Made by a program: the position numbers and the translations under genes. The notes under the pieces were generated by a model that saw only the letters and a program-made list of their open reading frames with translations, searched no databases and was not told the DNA's origin. This document shows positions 51,343 to 60,489 of a DNA stretch of 64,000 nucleotides, in pieces (the first letter of the stretch is position 1; every line of letters starts with the position of its first letter). The DNA comes from JBMNCQ01 sp049366715 (GTDB lineage Bacteria > Bacillota > Peptococcia > Peptococcales > BICA1-8): positions 62,001-126,000 of the forward strand of contig JBMNCQ010000057.1 in assembly GCA_049366715.1 (NCBI GenBank). The letters run 5' to 3'.

Positions 51343-52845
51343 TTGTTACCTAATTTTAACCTTATTTTGGGTGGATTAATGAGTGCTTTAACTTTTCAAA
51401 ATATATTTATTTGTTTCATTGGTAATTTAATAGGTATTTTATTTGGTGCTATGCCTGGACTTACCGGAAGCTTAGCAATTGCTGTACTGATTCCAGTTAC
51501 CTTTGGTATGGATCCGATTAATGGATTATTATTAGTGGCTTCTGCTTACTGTGGAGCTATGTTTGGTGGTTCAATTTCTGCAATATTAATTAATACTCCA
51601 GGTACTGTTGCTGCAGCTGCAACCTGTCTCGATGGATACCCCATGGCTAAACAGGGAAGAGGTGGCGAGGCTTTAGGTATGGCAGCATATGCATCCTTTT
51701 TTGGTGGTATATTTAGTACTTTAGCACTTTTACTTTTTGGACCTCCTATTGCTAATTTAGCTTTAAAATTTGGGCCATCGGAATATTGTGCTTTGGGTTT
51801 AATGGGAATTGTAATAATTGTATCCATTTCTATGGATTCCCTAGTAAAGGGATTAATCTCAGGTGTAATAGGTTTATTGCTTGGAACTGTTGGGGCAGAT
51901 CAAATTGTTGGTTTTGGTAGGTTTGCATTTGGTAGCACTTATTTACTTTCTGGAATTAATTTGCTGGCTGCCTTAATTGGCCTTTTTTCAGTTTCGCAAA
52001 TAATTATCCTTGCTGAAGAAACAGGTGGACAAATTTTAGAAGTAAATAAGATTTCAGATAAAGTTCTTCTTAGTTTAAAACAATTAAAAGGTTCGTTATT
52101 GCCCATGCTTAGAGGCTCTATAATAGGTACTTTAATTGGTGCATTACCGGGGGCAGGTGCAACAATAGCTACTTTTTTATCTTACGATATAAATAAGAGA
52201 TATTCTAAAAACCCTGAAAAATATGGAACAGGTTTCATTGAAGCAGTGGCTTCGTGTGAATCTGCTAATAATGGTGTAACAGGTGGAGCTTTTACAACAA
52301 TGTTGACTTTAGGTATTCCTGGTAATGAAGCGACTGCTATCATGATGGGAGGATTAATGATTTTAGGATTAAGGCCAGGCCCTAGTTTTTTTGTGGAAGG
52401 GAGTAACATTGCATACGGGTTTATTATGGGTCTTTTGATTTGTAATTTAATAATGCTTTTACTCGGCCTTTCAGTATCTAAATATTTTGCAAAGTTAGTT
52501 AGATGTCCTAACAGTGTATTAGTAGCTTGTATAGCAGTTTTATGTGTAATAGGTACCTATGCCATTAATAATAGTATGTTGGATGTTTTAGTAATGTTTA
52601 TAATGGGAATATTAGGTTATTTAATGAAAAAGGCCGGTTTTAGCCCTGTTCCTGTAGTCTTAGGAATGATTTTAGAGCCTATTATCGAAAGCAACCTTCA
52701 TCGGTCATTACTAATATCTAAAGGGGGTTGGTCAATATTTGTTACCCGTCCGTTGACTCTGTTATTCTTATTAATAACAATTGTTGTAGTAGCACTTCCT
52801 TTTATAAAACAAAAGGGGAAATCAAGAAAAATTTGTGAAATGTAA
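51343..52845 (+). CDS. Tripartite tricarboxylate transporter large subunit TctA
   Basis: This 500-residue TctA is closely similar to the one at 29310-30809. Landmarks are GNLIGILFGAMPGLTGSLAIAVL, ASAYCGAMFGGSISAILINTPG, GYPMAKQGRGG, IGALPGAGATIATF and LGIPGNEATAIMMGGLMILGL. The start is TTG 51343 behind AAAGGAGG. The gene order here (C-B-A) differs from the first system (B-A-C), so the two systems are not simple tandem copies. Confidence 0.93.
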   Translation: MLPNFNLILGGLMSALTFQNIFICFIGNLIGILFGAMPGLTGSLAIAVLIPVTFGMDPINGLLLVASAYCGAMFGGSISAILINTPGTVAAAATCLDGYPMAKQGRGGEALGMAAYASFFGGIFSTLALLLFGPPIANLALKFGPSEYCALGLMGIVIIVSISMDSLVKGLISGVIGLLLGTVGADQIVGFGRFAFGSTYLLSGINLLAALIGLFSVSQIIILAEETGGQILEVNKISDKVLLSLKQLKGSLLPMLRGSIIGTLIGALPGAGATIATFLSYDINKRYSKNPEKYGTGFIEAVASCESANNGVTGGAFTTMLTLGIPGNEATAIMMGGLMILGLRPGPSFFVEGSNIAYGFIMGLLICNLIMLLLGLSVSKYFAKLVRCPNSVLVACIAVLCVIGTYAINNSMLDVLVMFIMGILGYLMKKAGFSPVPVVLGMILEPIIESNLHRSLLISKGGWSIFVTRPLTLLFLLITIVVVALPFIKQKGKSRKICEM

Positions 52846-52886
52846 TATGCTGAAAAGTGTAAAAGGAAAATGGGGTTGAGGATAAG

Positions 52887-53409
52887 ATGTCTCCTACGAT
52901 ATTAAAATTAGTATTAGCAATAATAGTAGGGGGATTTGGTGCTTTTGTTGCTGTAAAAGCTAAACTGCCTGCGGGTGTTTTTTTAGGACCAGTTATATTT
53001 GTGGGTACTTACAAAATATTCTCAGGTTTATTAATTGACAGGCCAGTATGGTTTAGAGTAGGTATACAGATTGCTATAGGAATAATACTTGGTTCAAATT
53101 TTTCTCAAGTGTGTCTGAAAATATTATATAAACTAATCAAGCCGGCGCTCACTGTGTGTTTTTTATGGCATTGGGAAGTGTGGGTATGGGGTTGTTATTT
53201 AACTTATTTTTGGGTGGGATGTCATTTCTGGAATTTTAAGTACAGCACCTGGTGGCTCTGCAGAAATGGTATTAATGGCTGAAAGTATGGGTCTAAGCAC
53301 TGAAAAGATATTGATTTTGCAAATCTTAAGATTGCAGTTTGTTATGCTATTAATGCTTCCAATGTCAAAGAAGTTTCTGAAGTTTGAAAAACAACGGGGG
53401 AAAACATGA
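52887..53409 (+). pseudogene. AbrB-family membrane protein, first half, frameshifted
   Basis: The frame begins at ATG 52887 with an AbrB (ammonia monooxygenase-like) half: VAVKAKLPAGVFLGPVIFVGTYKIF, then IQIAIGIILGSNFS. It is thrown out of frame near 53155. The correct continuation (GMGLLFNLFLGGD, then ILSTAPGGSAEMVLMAESMG, ending FEKQRGKT) lies in another frame and stops at 53409. One indel would restore it. AbrB proteins have two similar halves, here encoded by two adjacent genes. Confidence 0.75.
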
Positions 53410-53410
53410 T

Positions 53411-53881
53411 ATGGTTATGGGACAATGGTTTATCGTTGTTTTTGTTGCAATTTTTACAGGGCTACTTTTTTACTATTTTAATATTCCTGCAGGTGCCATG
53501 CTAGGTTCTTTATTAGCAACAACAGTGATTGTGCAATTTAAATATAAAAATAAAACTGATATTCCGATTAATGTCAAACGTAGTGTTAGAGTTTTAATGG
53601 GTACTTTTGTTGGATTAGGAATGATAAGAGAGGGGCTTTATCAGATGCGGACATTATTTTGGCCTTTTGCCATAACAATTTTCTTAAATAAATTTTTTAA
53701 GTGGAAATTGACAGAGGCATTACTAAGTTCTATTCCTGCAGGATTATCAGAAGTTGGGATGAATGCAGAAGAATTAGAAACAGATCTGGTGATTGTTACT
53801 ACTATGCATTTAGTTCGCTTAATAGGAATGATTATAATAATTCCTTTTATAGTAAAGTTGTTCTTGCCCCGAGTTAATTAA
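53411..53881 (+). CDS. AbrB-family membrane protein, second half
   Basis: This 156-residue protein is the other half of an AbrB pair: FNIPAGAMLGSLLATTVIVQF, VRVLMGTFVGLGMIREG and ALLSSIPAGLSEVGMNAEELETDLVIVTTMHLVRL. Around FWPFAITIFLNKFFKWKL the spacing is shorter than I expect, suggesting a small in-frame deletion of part of a helix. Its start lies 2 nt after the stop of the broken first half, so it may be non-functional even though its frame is open. Confidence 0.65.
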   Translation: MVMGQWFIVVFVAIFTGLLFYYFNIPAGAMLGSLLATTVIVQFKYKNKTDIPINVKRSVRVLMGTFVGLGMIREGLYQMRTLFWPFAITIFLNKFFKWKLTEALLSSIPAGLSEVGMNAEELETDLVIVTTMHLVRLIGMIIIIPFIVKLFLPRVN

Positions 53882-53960
53882 TTTATAATTTATTACAGAG
53901 GTACTTGAAATTTTGGTTTTAGAAAAGTTAATTATCTTAATTGATTGTGAGGCTTTTATT

Positions 53961-55217
53961 ATGAATCTTCCAATATTTTATTCTATTCAACAGTTATTTG
54001 AGAATAATGAAATAAGAGATGTAGTAGCGGAATTAGATAATGGTTTAGAAGAGATCAGGTTTAGGGATATGTTTGTTCTAGGAGAAAAAATTGCGATAAC
54101 TGTAGGAAGTAGAGGAATTGATAACTTAGATATAATTATCAAAAACTTGGTTTGTAAACTTCAAGAAATAGGGGTATCACCGTTTATTGTACCTTCCATG
54201 GGGAGCCATGGAGGGGCTACTGCTGAGGGACAGGTGGAAGTACTTAAAAGTTTAGGTATTTCCCAGGAAAAAATAGGGGTACCTATAATTTCAAATATGG
54301 AAGTAGTTGAACTCGGGAAGACATCCAGCGGTGTTATGGTGTATATGGATAAAAACGCATTAAATGCCGATGGAGTTATAGTTGTTAATAGAGTAAAACC
54401 CCATACCCGATTTAAAGCAAGAAATGAAAGCGGTCTTATGAAAATGATTTCTGTAGGTCTAGGAAAGCATAAGGGTTGTATTGAAATACATAATCACGGG
54501 ATATATCCTGCAATAGTTGAAGCTGCCCGCTTAGCTTTGGAAAAAGCGCCAATTAGATTGGGGATAGGGCTTGTAGAAAATGCTTATGATCGAACGGCAA
54601 AGCTTAGGGTTGTTCCTAGAGAAAATTTAGAGGTTGTTGATGCAGAACTTCTTGAAGATGCGAAAAAAATGATGCCGTCTTTACCGATGGACGATATTGA
54701 TTTAATTGTAGTAAAAGAAATGGGAAAAGATATCAGCGGGACAGGTATGGATGTAAATGTTTTGGGGCGGGTAACCAGTCCCTATCTAAATGAAATTGAT
54801 AAACCACGGATTAAGAGAATTGTTGCTATGGATATTACTTCTAACTCCCATGGAAATGCCCTTGGAATGGGTTTAGCAGATGTGGTTTCTCGCAGACTTG
54901 CTAATAAAATTGATTTTAATGCTACATATGCTAATGTTGTATCAGCAGGAGTGCTTGATAGGGGAAAAATGCCTGTGGTTATGGAAAGTGATCAAGAGGT
55001 AATTCAAGTAGCTCTACAGTCAATTGAGAGATTAAATCTCGAAAAGGCCAGAATAGTATTTGTGAGAAATACTCTTGAGTTGGGACATTTAACTGTCTCA
55101 GAAAGTATTTATAAAGAAGTCGTAGGGTTACCTAATATTAAATATAATGATGAACCCTTTAAAATAGAATTAGATGAACAGGGTAATTTAACAGAGGATT
55201 GGTGGAACAAAATATAG
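53961..55217 (+). CDS. LarA-like (DUF2088) protein, second subfamily
   Basis: From ATG 53961 the protein has 418 residues: IAITVGSRGIDNLDIIIKNL, VPSMGSHGGATAEGQ, NRVKPHTRFKARNESGLMKMISVGLG, and MDITSNSHGNALGMGLADVVSRRL with DFNATYANV. This is a LarA N-domain-related subfamily whose reaction is unknown. It differs from the canonical LarA-like copies by lacking PHHAAG...GGGK. TTG 53913 with an AGAGGT upstream would add 16 residues and is a real alternative. A decayed paralogue is at 41281-42551. Confidence 0.82.
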   Translation: MNLPIFYSIQQLFENNEIRDVVAELDNGLEEIRFRDMFVLGEKIAITVGSRGIDNLDIIIKNLVCKLQEIGVSPFIVPSMGSHGGATAEGQVEVLKSLGISQEKIGVPIISNMEVVELGKTSSGVMVYMDKNALNADGVIVVNRVKPHTRFKARNESGLMKMISVGLGKHKGCIEIHNHGIYPAIVEAARLALEKAPIRLGIGLVENAYDRTAKLRVVPRENLEVVDAELLEDAKKMMPSLPMDDIDLIVVKEMGKDISGTGMDVNVLGRVTSPYLNEIDKPRIKRIVAMDITSNSHGNALGMGLADVVSRRLANKIDFNATYANVVSAGVLDRGKMPVVMESDQEVIQVALQSIERLNLEKARIVFVRNTLELGHLTVSESIYKEVVGLPNIKYNDEPFKIELDEQGNLTEDWWNKI

Positions 55218-55240
55218 TATTTTATTATTAGGGGGAAATC

Positions 55241-55990
55241 ATGGATACAATTTTGGGGTATAGACGCGCTGATGGTAGAGTAGGTGTCCGTTAATCATGT
55301 AGTTATTATTCCGACGGTGGTTTGTGCTTTACATGTTGCCAAAAGTATTGCAGGTAAGGTACCGGGTATTATTCATATTGCTAACTAATATGGCAGTGGT
55401 CAAATTGGAACAGATCTAGAACAAAGTTTTCGTACATTGTTAGGATTAGGTGCAAATGCAAATGTGGCAGCAGTTATTATTGTGGGTTTAGGCTGTGAGT
55501 CATTAAGGCCGAAAAAACTTTTCGAGGCCATATCAGAGGACGGAAAAACCTGTAGAAATGCTGTTAATTCAAGAATCAGGAGGAACTTCAGCTACTATAC
55601 AAAAGGGTATCATAATTGCTGAAAAATTACTTAAGGAATCTTATAGAATAAAAGCTGAACTTATTCAGTGAGTAATATAATCTTTGGTCTGGAATGTGGA
55701 GGATCTGATACAACTTCGGGATTGGTTTCTAATCCCGTACTAGGCTGTGTTGTCGATTTAATTATCAAGGCAGGCGGAAGTGCTATTCTTTTGGAAACAC
55801 CCGAAATGATAGGAGCTGGGCATATCCTAGCTAATAGATATAAAAATGAATTAATAGCCGAAAAAATTTTTTAGGCAGTAAAAGCTTTTGAGGAAAGAGC
55901 TAGCTTCGAAAATGGAAACTTGAGAGAAACCCAGCCGAGCCTAGGCAATAAGGCAGGGGGATTAACTACTTAGTTCGTGACCATCTGGGT
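55241..55990 (+). pseudogene. Decayed UxaA/SuyB-type lyase large subunit
   Basis: The ATG at 55241 opens MDTILGYRRADGRVGVR, then the frame breaks within the NHV motif. Continuing pieces are VVIIPTVVCALHVAKSI, GTDLEQSFRTLLGLGANANVAAV, IIFGLECGGSDTTSGLVSNPVLG and ETPEMIGAGHILANRY. Two in-frame stops and several shifts are present and the C-terminal third is gone. It is a second UxaA/SuyB copy, diverged from the intact one at 23412. Confidence 0.85.
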
Positions 55991-55994
55991 CTAG

Positions 55995-56434
55995 CTTATG
56001 CAGTAATAATATCTGGTTTTTTGCAGGTGATATTCTTAGTAGCGGCTGGATTAGTTATAATCTATTATTTCAGAAAATTAGTTTTTCTTCCTACAAAAGC
56101 ATTTGTACCAGCGGTGTTGTTTTTTACGGTTTTAGGAAGTCTAAACATTAAGAGGATTATATTTTGACGCAGTTTTGTTAAGTTATTCGGTCTCTTTGGG
56201 TATTTTCTTAAGCTTATTGATTTTCCTATTATTCCTATAGTTTTAGGAATAATAGGAATGATGGTGGATAATCAGTTTTTAAGAGCATATTTAATTTATA
56301 AAAATAATATTTTTGAGTTATTTACAAGGCCAATTTTTGATGCGCTTTTTGTAATAACTTTAGTATTCTTATTTATGCCTTTATTTAAGAAAATTAAAAC
56401 TATTTATAATAAACCAATAAAAGTCCAACGGTAA
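55995..56434 (+). pseudogene. Decayed TctA C-terminal fragment
   Basis: Hydrophobic pieces read FGYFLKLIDFPIIPIVLGIIG, then MMVDNQFLRAYLIYKNN, then IFELFTRPIFDALFVITL. This matches the last part of TctA, where intact copies have a hydrophobic PVVLGMILEPIIE-type stretch and IFVTRPLTLLF. It implies a third transporter copy once stood here. Confidence 0.65.
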
Positions 56435-56583
56435 TATGTCAATACCCAACTGGAAATAAATTTTGAAATATTAGCGATATTAGACTGTTTTTCAGCATAA
56501 AAAGGTGCAGTTAATAGACCTACCAAATTGAGTTATAAAATATGGCAGTATATGGAATACCAACTGGGAATTATTTAACCGTT

Positions 56584-56944
56584 GGCGGTGTATAAAGCCG
56601 GTTGCTATGAAGCAGAGCATAGACAAGACGGACAAATTTTCTGGCAGTTAGTGCAAGTGCCCTCTTATGTGGAGTTTTTGGGGTTTGGCTGTATTTTAAA
56701 TCATAGAGCGCTTTAACTCGTAATCGTGCATTCTCACTTTGTTAGTAGCTTCCATGATGTAATAACGCAAGTACCTGTTGCCGAATTTAATCAAATGTGT
56801 ATGTGCAGCCGTAAAAGTGCCTGATAGATGCTTAGTCCAGGCAATATCCGCAAACTTAGTCAAAGCAGCATGATCATTGAAACGATGAATATCACCGATT
56901 TCTGCTACAATGCCGGCAGTGTAAACAGGCCTAATTCCTTTGAT
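56584..56944 (-). pseudogene. IS110-family transposase C-terminal fragment
   Basis: On the minus strand a frame reads IKGIRPVYTAGIVAEIGDI, then FNDHAALTKFADIAWTKH and HLIKFGNRYLRYYIMEATNKV. After a frameshift it continues PKTPHKRALALTARKFVRLV. This is the Transposase_20 part of an IS110-family transposase. The N-terminal DEDD domain is absent. It directly abuts a truncated alcohol dehydrogenase, so the IS probably caused that truncation. Confidence 0.8.
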
Positions 56945-57377
56945 AGAAGTTAATGAAATAGATCCTGTAGCTTATGTTTTAGAACAAACCAAAGAAAAAG
57001 GAGCTGATTTTGTCTTCGAATGTGCCGGAGGTAGTGAAGCGGAGGGTTTTTTAGCAGGTTTTAAAACAATCCGCCAAGCATTTAAAATGGTAAAGGTAGA
57101 AGGGACAGTTGTACAAATTTCTCATCCTATGTTTGGGAAATCATTACAGTTAAATATTTCTTTAATGAAAGGAAAATGTGTAAATTATGTCTTTCCTAAT
57201 CGTACGAGTCTGCGAACACTTCAGCATGCTATACATTTAGTATCTTCAAAGAAAGTTAATGTAAATTCCTTAATAAGTCACCGGATTAATGGTTTAGAAA
57301 ATCTCCTTGAAGCATTTGAGATAACGACTAATAAGAAAAAATACCAAGCAACTAACCCAGCACAATTAACTATATAA
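56945..57377 (+). pseudogene. C-terminal fragment of zinc-type alcohol dehydrogenase
   Basis: An open frame of about 144 codons begins inside the IS110 remnant and reads as the C-terminal half of a medium-chain dehydrogenase. The parts are VLEQTKEKGADFVFECAGG (cofactor domain), FKMVKVEGTVVQISHPMF and LQHAIHLVSSKKVNVNSLI, with LENLLEAFEI. The catalytic zinc domain and the GxGxxG motif are missing, so it is not expected to be active. Confidence 0.75.
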
Positions 57378-57485
57378 AACCTCATTTAAATCAATGCAAT
57401 TCTTCTACTATAGATAACCTATGGAAAGATAATTCTCCTGGGATGATAAATTAATAAACATGTTGTTAAGTTTTTGAACTAAAAG

Positions 57486-57511
57486 GAGCCATTTGTAGGC
57501 TCTTTTTTTTT
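57486..57511 (+). terminator. Terminator upstream of second Kor operon
   Basis: GAGCC (57486-57490) pairs with GGCTC (57498-57502) around a 7-nt loop, followed by nine T. Confidence 0.72.
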
Positions 57512-57642
57512 GCCTTAAAGAAAGTATAAATTGTGCAACTAAGGCTTCTGTCGTCGCTAAAGGCTTGGCGTAAGCCAAGTTTCTTTATAGGGTTTTAGTA
57601 AAAAATGCAAAACTGAACGCAATTGTAAAACCTTCGAAGATG

Positions 57643-57660
57643 TTGGCATAAAAGTTGCAA
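57643..57660 (+). promoter_or_regulatory. Sigma-54 (-24/-12) promoter of second Kor operon
   Basis: TTGGCATAAAAGTTGCAA has GG (57645-57646) and GC (57657-57658) 10 nt apart, identical in layout to 28081-28097. The predicted start site would lie about 30 nt before the korD-like gene. The PrpR-type protein at 26042 is the nearest plausible activator. Confidence 0.78.
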
Positions 57661-57702
57661 GATATAATGATGTGTCTTTAATAACAACATGGAGGTAGTA
57701 GG

Positions 57703-57906
57703 ATGACTTCGAAAAAAGTATTCAAAGTTGTATTGATGCATGGTCGCTGTAAAGAATGTGGCATATGTGTGGAATTTTGTCCTCAAAAAGTATTTCAACT
57801 AAATGAAAATAAACCTCAGGTAGCTGCAGAAGAATTGTGTACAGGATGTAGATTATGTGAATATCGCTGTCCTGATTTTGCCAGCACAATTAAGGAGGGA
57901 AACTAA
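57703..57906 (+). CDS. 2-Oxoacid:ferredoxin oxidoreductase delta subunit, second set
   Basis: This 67-residue ferredoxin subunit has two clusters, CKECGICVEFCP and CTGCRLCEYRCP. The ATG lies behind ATGGAGG. It is similar to the korD at 34846 but clearly diverged. It is followed by the alpha subunit after 3 nt, and its transcript probably starts at the sigma-54 promoter upstream. Confidence 0.92.
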   Translation: MTSKKVFKVVLMHGRCKECGICVEFCPQKVFQLNENKPQVAAEELCTGCRLCEYRCPDFASTIKEGN

Positions 57907-57909
57907 AAA

Positions 57910-59046
57910 GTGGGTAGATATAAGTTCTTGCAAGGTAATGAAGCTTGCGTGGAAGGTGCTATCGCGGCGGGAGCAAGGTTTTTTGCTGGTTACCCCATTA
58001 CCCCGTCATCCGAGATAGCTCAACAATCCTCCATTAAACTTCCTGCTATAGGAGGCTACTACATTCAAATGGAGGATGAGATTGCAAGTATGGCAGCGAT
58101 TATTGGGGCATCCTTAACCGGAATGAAGTCTTTTACCGCAACTAGTGGCCCAGGTTTTTCTTTGATGCAGGAGAATTTAGGTGTCGCGATTATTGGTGAA
58201 GTTCCATGTGTCATTATGAATGTTTCTCGAGGAGGACCAAGTACAGGGTTAGCTACGAAACCAGCTCAAGGAGATGTAATGCAGGTAAGATGGGGTACTC
58301 ATGGTGATCACTCAATTATTGTTTTGACGCCATCGTCAGCACAAGAGTGTTTTGATTTAACAATTGAAGCCTTCAATCTTTCCGAAAAATACAGAACTCC
58401 CGTTATTTTGTTAACAGATAAATCTGTAGGTCATCTAAGAGAAAAAGTTTACATACGAGGCAGTGATGAGATTCAAATAATTAATCGAAAAAAACCTGAT
58501 GTCAAACCGGAAAATTATTTACCTTATAAAGCTGATTCAGATGGGATACCACCACTTGCTTGTTATGGTGAAGAGCATCTTTTAAAAGTTAATAGTTCAA
58601 TGCATGGTGAAGATGGATTGACTAAATTGACTTCCGGTATATCAACGGCACTAAATATGCGTTTAATAAAGAAGATTGAGGATAATGTATCGGAAATAAG
58701 TGATGTTAGGACCTTTCAGGTAGATGATGCAGAAATTATGATTATTTCTTTTGGCATTTCGGCTAGGTCCTCAAGAAAAGCAGTTACAAAGGCCCGAGCT
58801 TTAGGTTTAAGAGTTGGTCTAATTCAAATATTAGGATTATGGCCTTTCCCTGCTGAGAAAATTAGAAATGTCTTAAAAAATTGTTCATATGTAGTTGTTG
58901 TAGAAATGAATATGGGACAGTTAGCATCAGAAGTTGAACAGGTTTTTAGAGACAAAACGATATATAGGGTAAATAAGTGTAGCGGAGAAGATATTGTTCC
59001 AAATGAGATAATCCCGATACTTGAGGAGGTGGCTTCAAGCTTATGA
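57910..59046 (+). CDS. 2-Oxoacid:ferredoxin oxidoreductase alpha subunit, second set
   Basis: This 378-residue alpha subunit has LQGNEACVEGAIAAGARFFAGYPITPSSEIAQ, EDEIASMAAIIGAS and ATSGPGFSLMQENLG. The GTG start directly follows the delta gene. It retains the overall KorA/VorA pattern, but differs from the first copy at many positions, suggesting another 2-oxo acid. It overlaps the beta gene by 4 nt. Confidence 0.92.
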   Translation: MGRYKFLQGNEACVEGAIAAGARFFAGYPITPSSEIAQQSSIKLPAIGGYYIQMEDEIASMAAIIGASLTGMKSFTATSGPGFSLMQENLGVAIIGEVPCVIMNVSRGGPSTGLATKPAQGDVMQVRWGTHGDHSIIVLTPSSAQECFDLTIEAFNLSEKYRTPVILLTDKSVGHLREKVYIRGSDEIQIINRKKPDVKPENYLPYKADSDGIPPLACYGEEHLLKVNSSMHGEDGLTKLTSGISTALNMRLIKKIEDNVSEISDVRTFQVDDAEIMIISFGISARSSRKAVTKARALGLRVGLIQILGLWPFPAEKIRNVLKNCSYVVVVEMNMGQLASEVEQVFRDKTIYRVNKCSGEDIVPNEIIPILEEVASSL

Positions 59047-59867
59047 ATATGACATATAGGGACTATTTACAAGAAGACATGTTTCCCCATATGTGGTGCA
59101 GCGGTTGCAGTCATGGGATAGTTTTAGGGTCTATTGCTAGGTCTTTGGCTACATTAAATATTCCACCAGCTAGAACTGTAGCAGTTTCAGGGATTGGGTG
59201 CTGGGGTAAATCAGATGAATACTTTAAAACCCATGCTTTACATGGAACTCACGGGAGAGCACTGGCTTTTTCCACAGGAATTAAAATAGCAAAACCTGAA
59301 TTAACAGTACTTACTCTTATGGGAGATGGTGATAGTGTAACTATTGGTGGCAACCATTTTATACATGCAGCCCGCCGAAATATTGATGTTACAGCAATTG
59401 TAACAAATAATTTTAATTATGGAATGACAGGTGGACAATACTCAGCCAGTTCCCCTGAAGGAAGCTTTTCAGCAACTTCTCGCTTTGGGACAGCAGAGCC
59501 AGGTTTTGATATTTGTGAATTAGCAAGAGTAGCGGGAGCTACATTTGTAGCTAGAGCTACTCCTTATCACATTACATTAATGGATAAATTAATTACTCAG
59601 GCTATTGAACATAAAGGATTCTCTTTAGTAGAGATACAGTGCTGTTGTCCAACGTATTTTGCAAGGTATAATTACAAATTTTCTGCTGTAGAGATGATGT
59701 ATCACTTTAAAGAAAAGGCTGTTAATATTGCAAAATATAATCAATTAAGTGAAGAAGAAAAGAAAAAACATGTTCCAATAGGAAAGCTTTATGAATCAAA
59801 TGAGCCCGATTTCCATTCTAAGTATCTTCAATTACAAAAACGTGCTGAGCTAAAAAGTGACTGTTAG
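59043..59867 (+). CDS. 2-Oxoacid:ferredoxin oxidoreductase beta subunit, second set
   Basis: This 274-residue TPP subunit has HMWCSGCSHGIVLGSI (first set: HIWCPGCGTGIVDGAL), VSGIGCWGKS, THGRALAFSTGIKIA, GDGDSVTIGGNHFIHAARRN and NNFNYGMTGGQYSAS. The CPGC to CSGC change and the IYG to NYG change near the active site point to altered substrate preference. TPP and Mg ligands appear complete. Start ATG 59043; ATG 59049 is possible. Confidence 0.92.
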   Translation: MNMTYRDYLQEDMFPHMWCSGCSHGIVLGSIARSLATLNIPPARTVAVSGIGCWGKSDEYFKTHALHGTHGRALAFSTGIKIAKPELTVLTLMGDGDSVTIGGNHFIHAARRNIDVTAIVTNNFNYGMTGGQYSASSPEGSFSATSRFGTAEPGFDICELARVAGATFVARATPYHITLMDKLITQAIEHKGFSLVEIQCCCPTYFARYNYKFSAVEMMYHFKEKAVNIAKYNQLSEEEKKKHVPIGKLYESNEPDFHSKYLQLQKRAELKSDC

Positions 59868-59877
59868 GGGGATAAAT

Positions 59878-60450
59878 ATGACAAAAAATTGGCAGGTTAT
59901 TTTTGGAGGCGAGGGCGGACAAGGATTGGTAGTAGCAGGCGTAGTTCTAGGTGAGGCAGCTGTACTAGATGGAAAGAATGCTACTCAGACTGCATCTTAT
60001 GGAATTGCTTCCCGTGGGGGATACGCAGAAGCTCAAGTCATTATCAGTGAAAGGGAAATTGAGTACCCCGGTGTCGAGGTGCCAGATGTAATCTTAGCTC
60101 TTACTCAAGATGCTATAGATAAATACTATAAGCATTTAGATGAAAAATCTTTAGTTTTATATGATAGTAGTACCATAACAGGCCCTTACTCGGGTAAGAG
60201 TCTGATAGGATTTCCAATGACCGAAGAAATAAGAAAATTAAAAAAGTTGGAAAATATCGATATTTCCATAAATGTTTTAGGATTAGGAGTACTAATTGAA
60301 GAAACAAAATTAATTAGCTTAAGTTCTTTAGAGAAGGTTCTAAAGAGTCGCTTTAAAAAAGGCTTTGATGTTAACTGGCGGGGTGTTCAAGCAGGTTCCG
60401 AACTAGTTAAAAGATACCATCTGATGCTAACTGAAATAAATAATACCTAA
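59878..60450 (+). CDS. 2-Oxoacid:ferredoxin oxidoreductase gamma subunit, second set
   Basis: From ATG 59878 (SD GGGGGAT) the protein has 190 residues: NWQVIFGGEGGQGLVVAGVVLGEAA and TASYGIASRGGYAEAQVIIS, the gamma-domain pattern. The GTG at 59857 lies inside the beta gene and lacks an SD. This ends the second DABC set. No SucCD-like ligase follows; instead a thiolase starts 40 nt later. Confidence 0.9.
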   Translation: MTKNWQVIFGGEGGQGLVVAGVVLGEAAVLDGKNATQTASYGIASRGGYAEAQVIISEREIEYPGVEVPDVILALTQDAIDKYYKHLDEKSLVLYDSSTITGPYSGKSLIGFPMTEEIRKLKKLENIDISINVLGLGVLIEETKLISLSSLEKVLKSRFKKGFDVNWRGVQAGSELVKRYHLMLTEINNT

Positions 60451-60465
60451 AATATGAAGGGAGGT

Positions 60466-60484
60466 GCCCGGTTTGAAACCGGGC
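60466..60484 (+). promoter_or_regulatory. Perfect hairpin between SD and thiolase start
   Basis: GCCCGGTTT, a single G, then AAACCGGGC form a perfect inverted repeat. A strong GGGAGGT SD lies immediately before it and the ATG 5 nt after it. If folded, the hairpin would bring the SD to a normal distance from ATG 60490; unfolded, the gap is about 24 nt. Confidence 0.6.
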
Positions 60485-60489
60485 AGGTT

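Larger units (their letters stand above)
57378..57702. other. Regulatory gap before second Kor operon
   Basis: It holds a terminator at 57486-57511 and the sigma-54 promoter at 57643-57660. The 5' part is featureless AT-rich DNA. Confidence 0.7.

Noticed and set aside
21883..56434. Frameshifts explained as sequencing errors
   Set aside because: Broken genes also carry large deletions, fusions and in-frame stops, while long intact operons lie between them; single indels such as the one near 53155 could still be errors.
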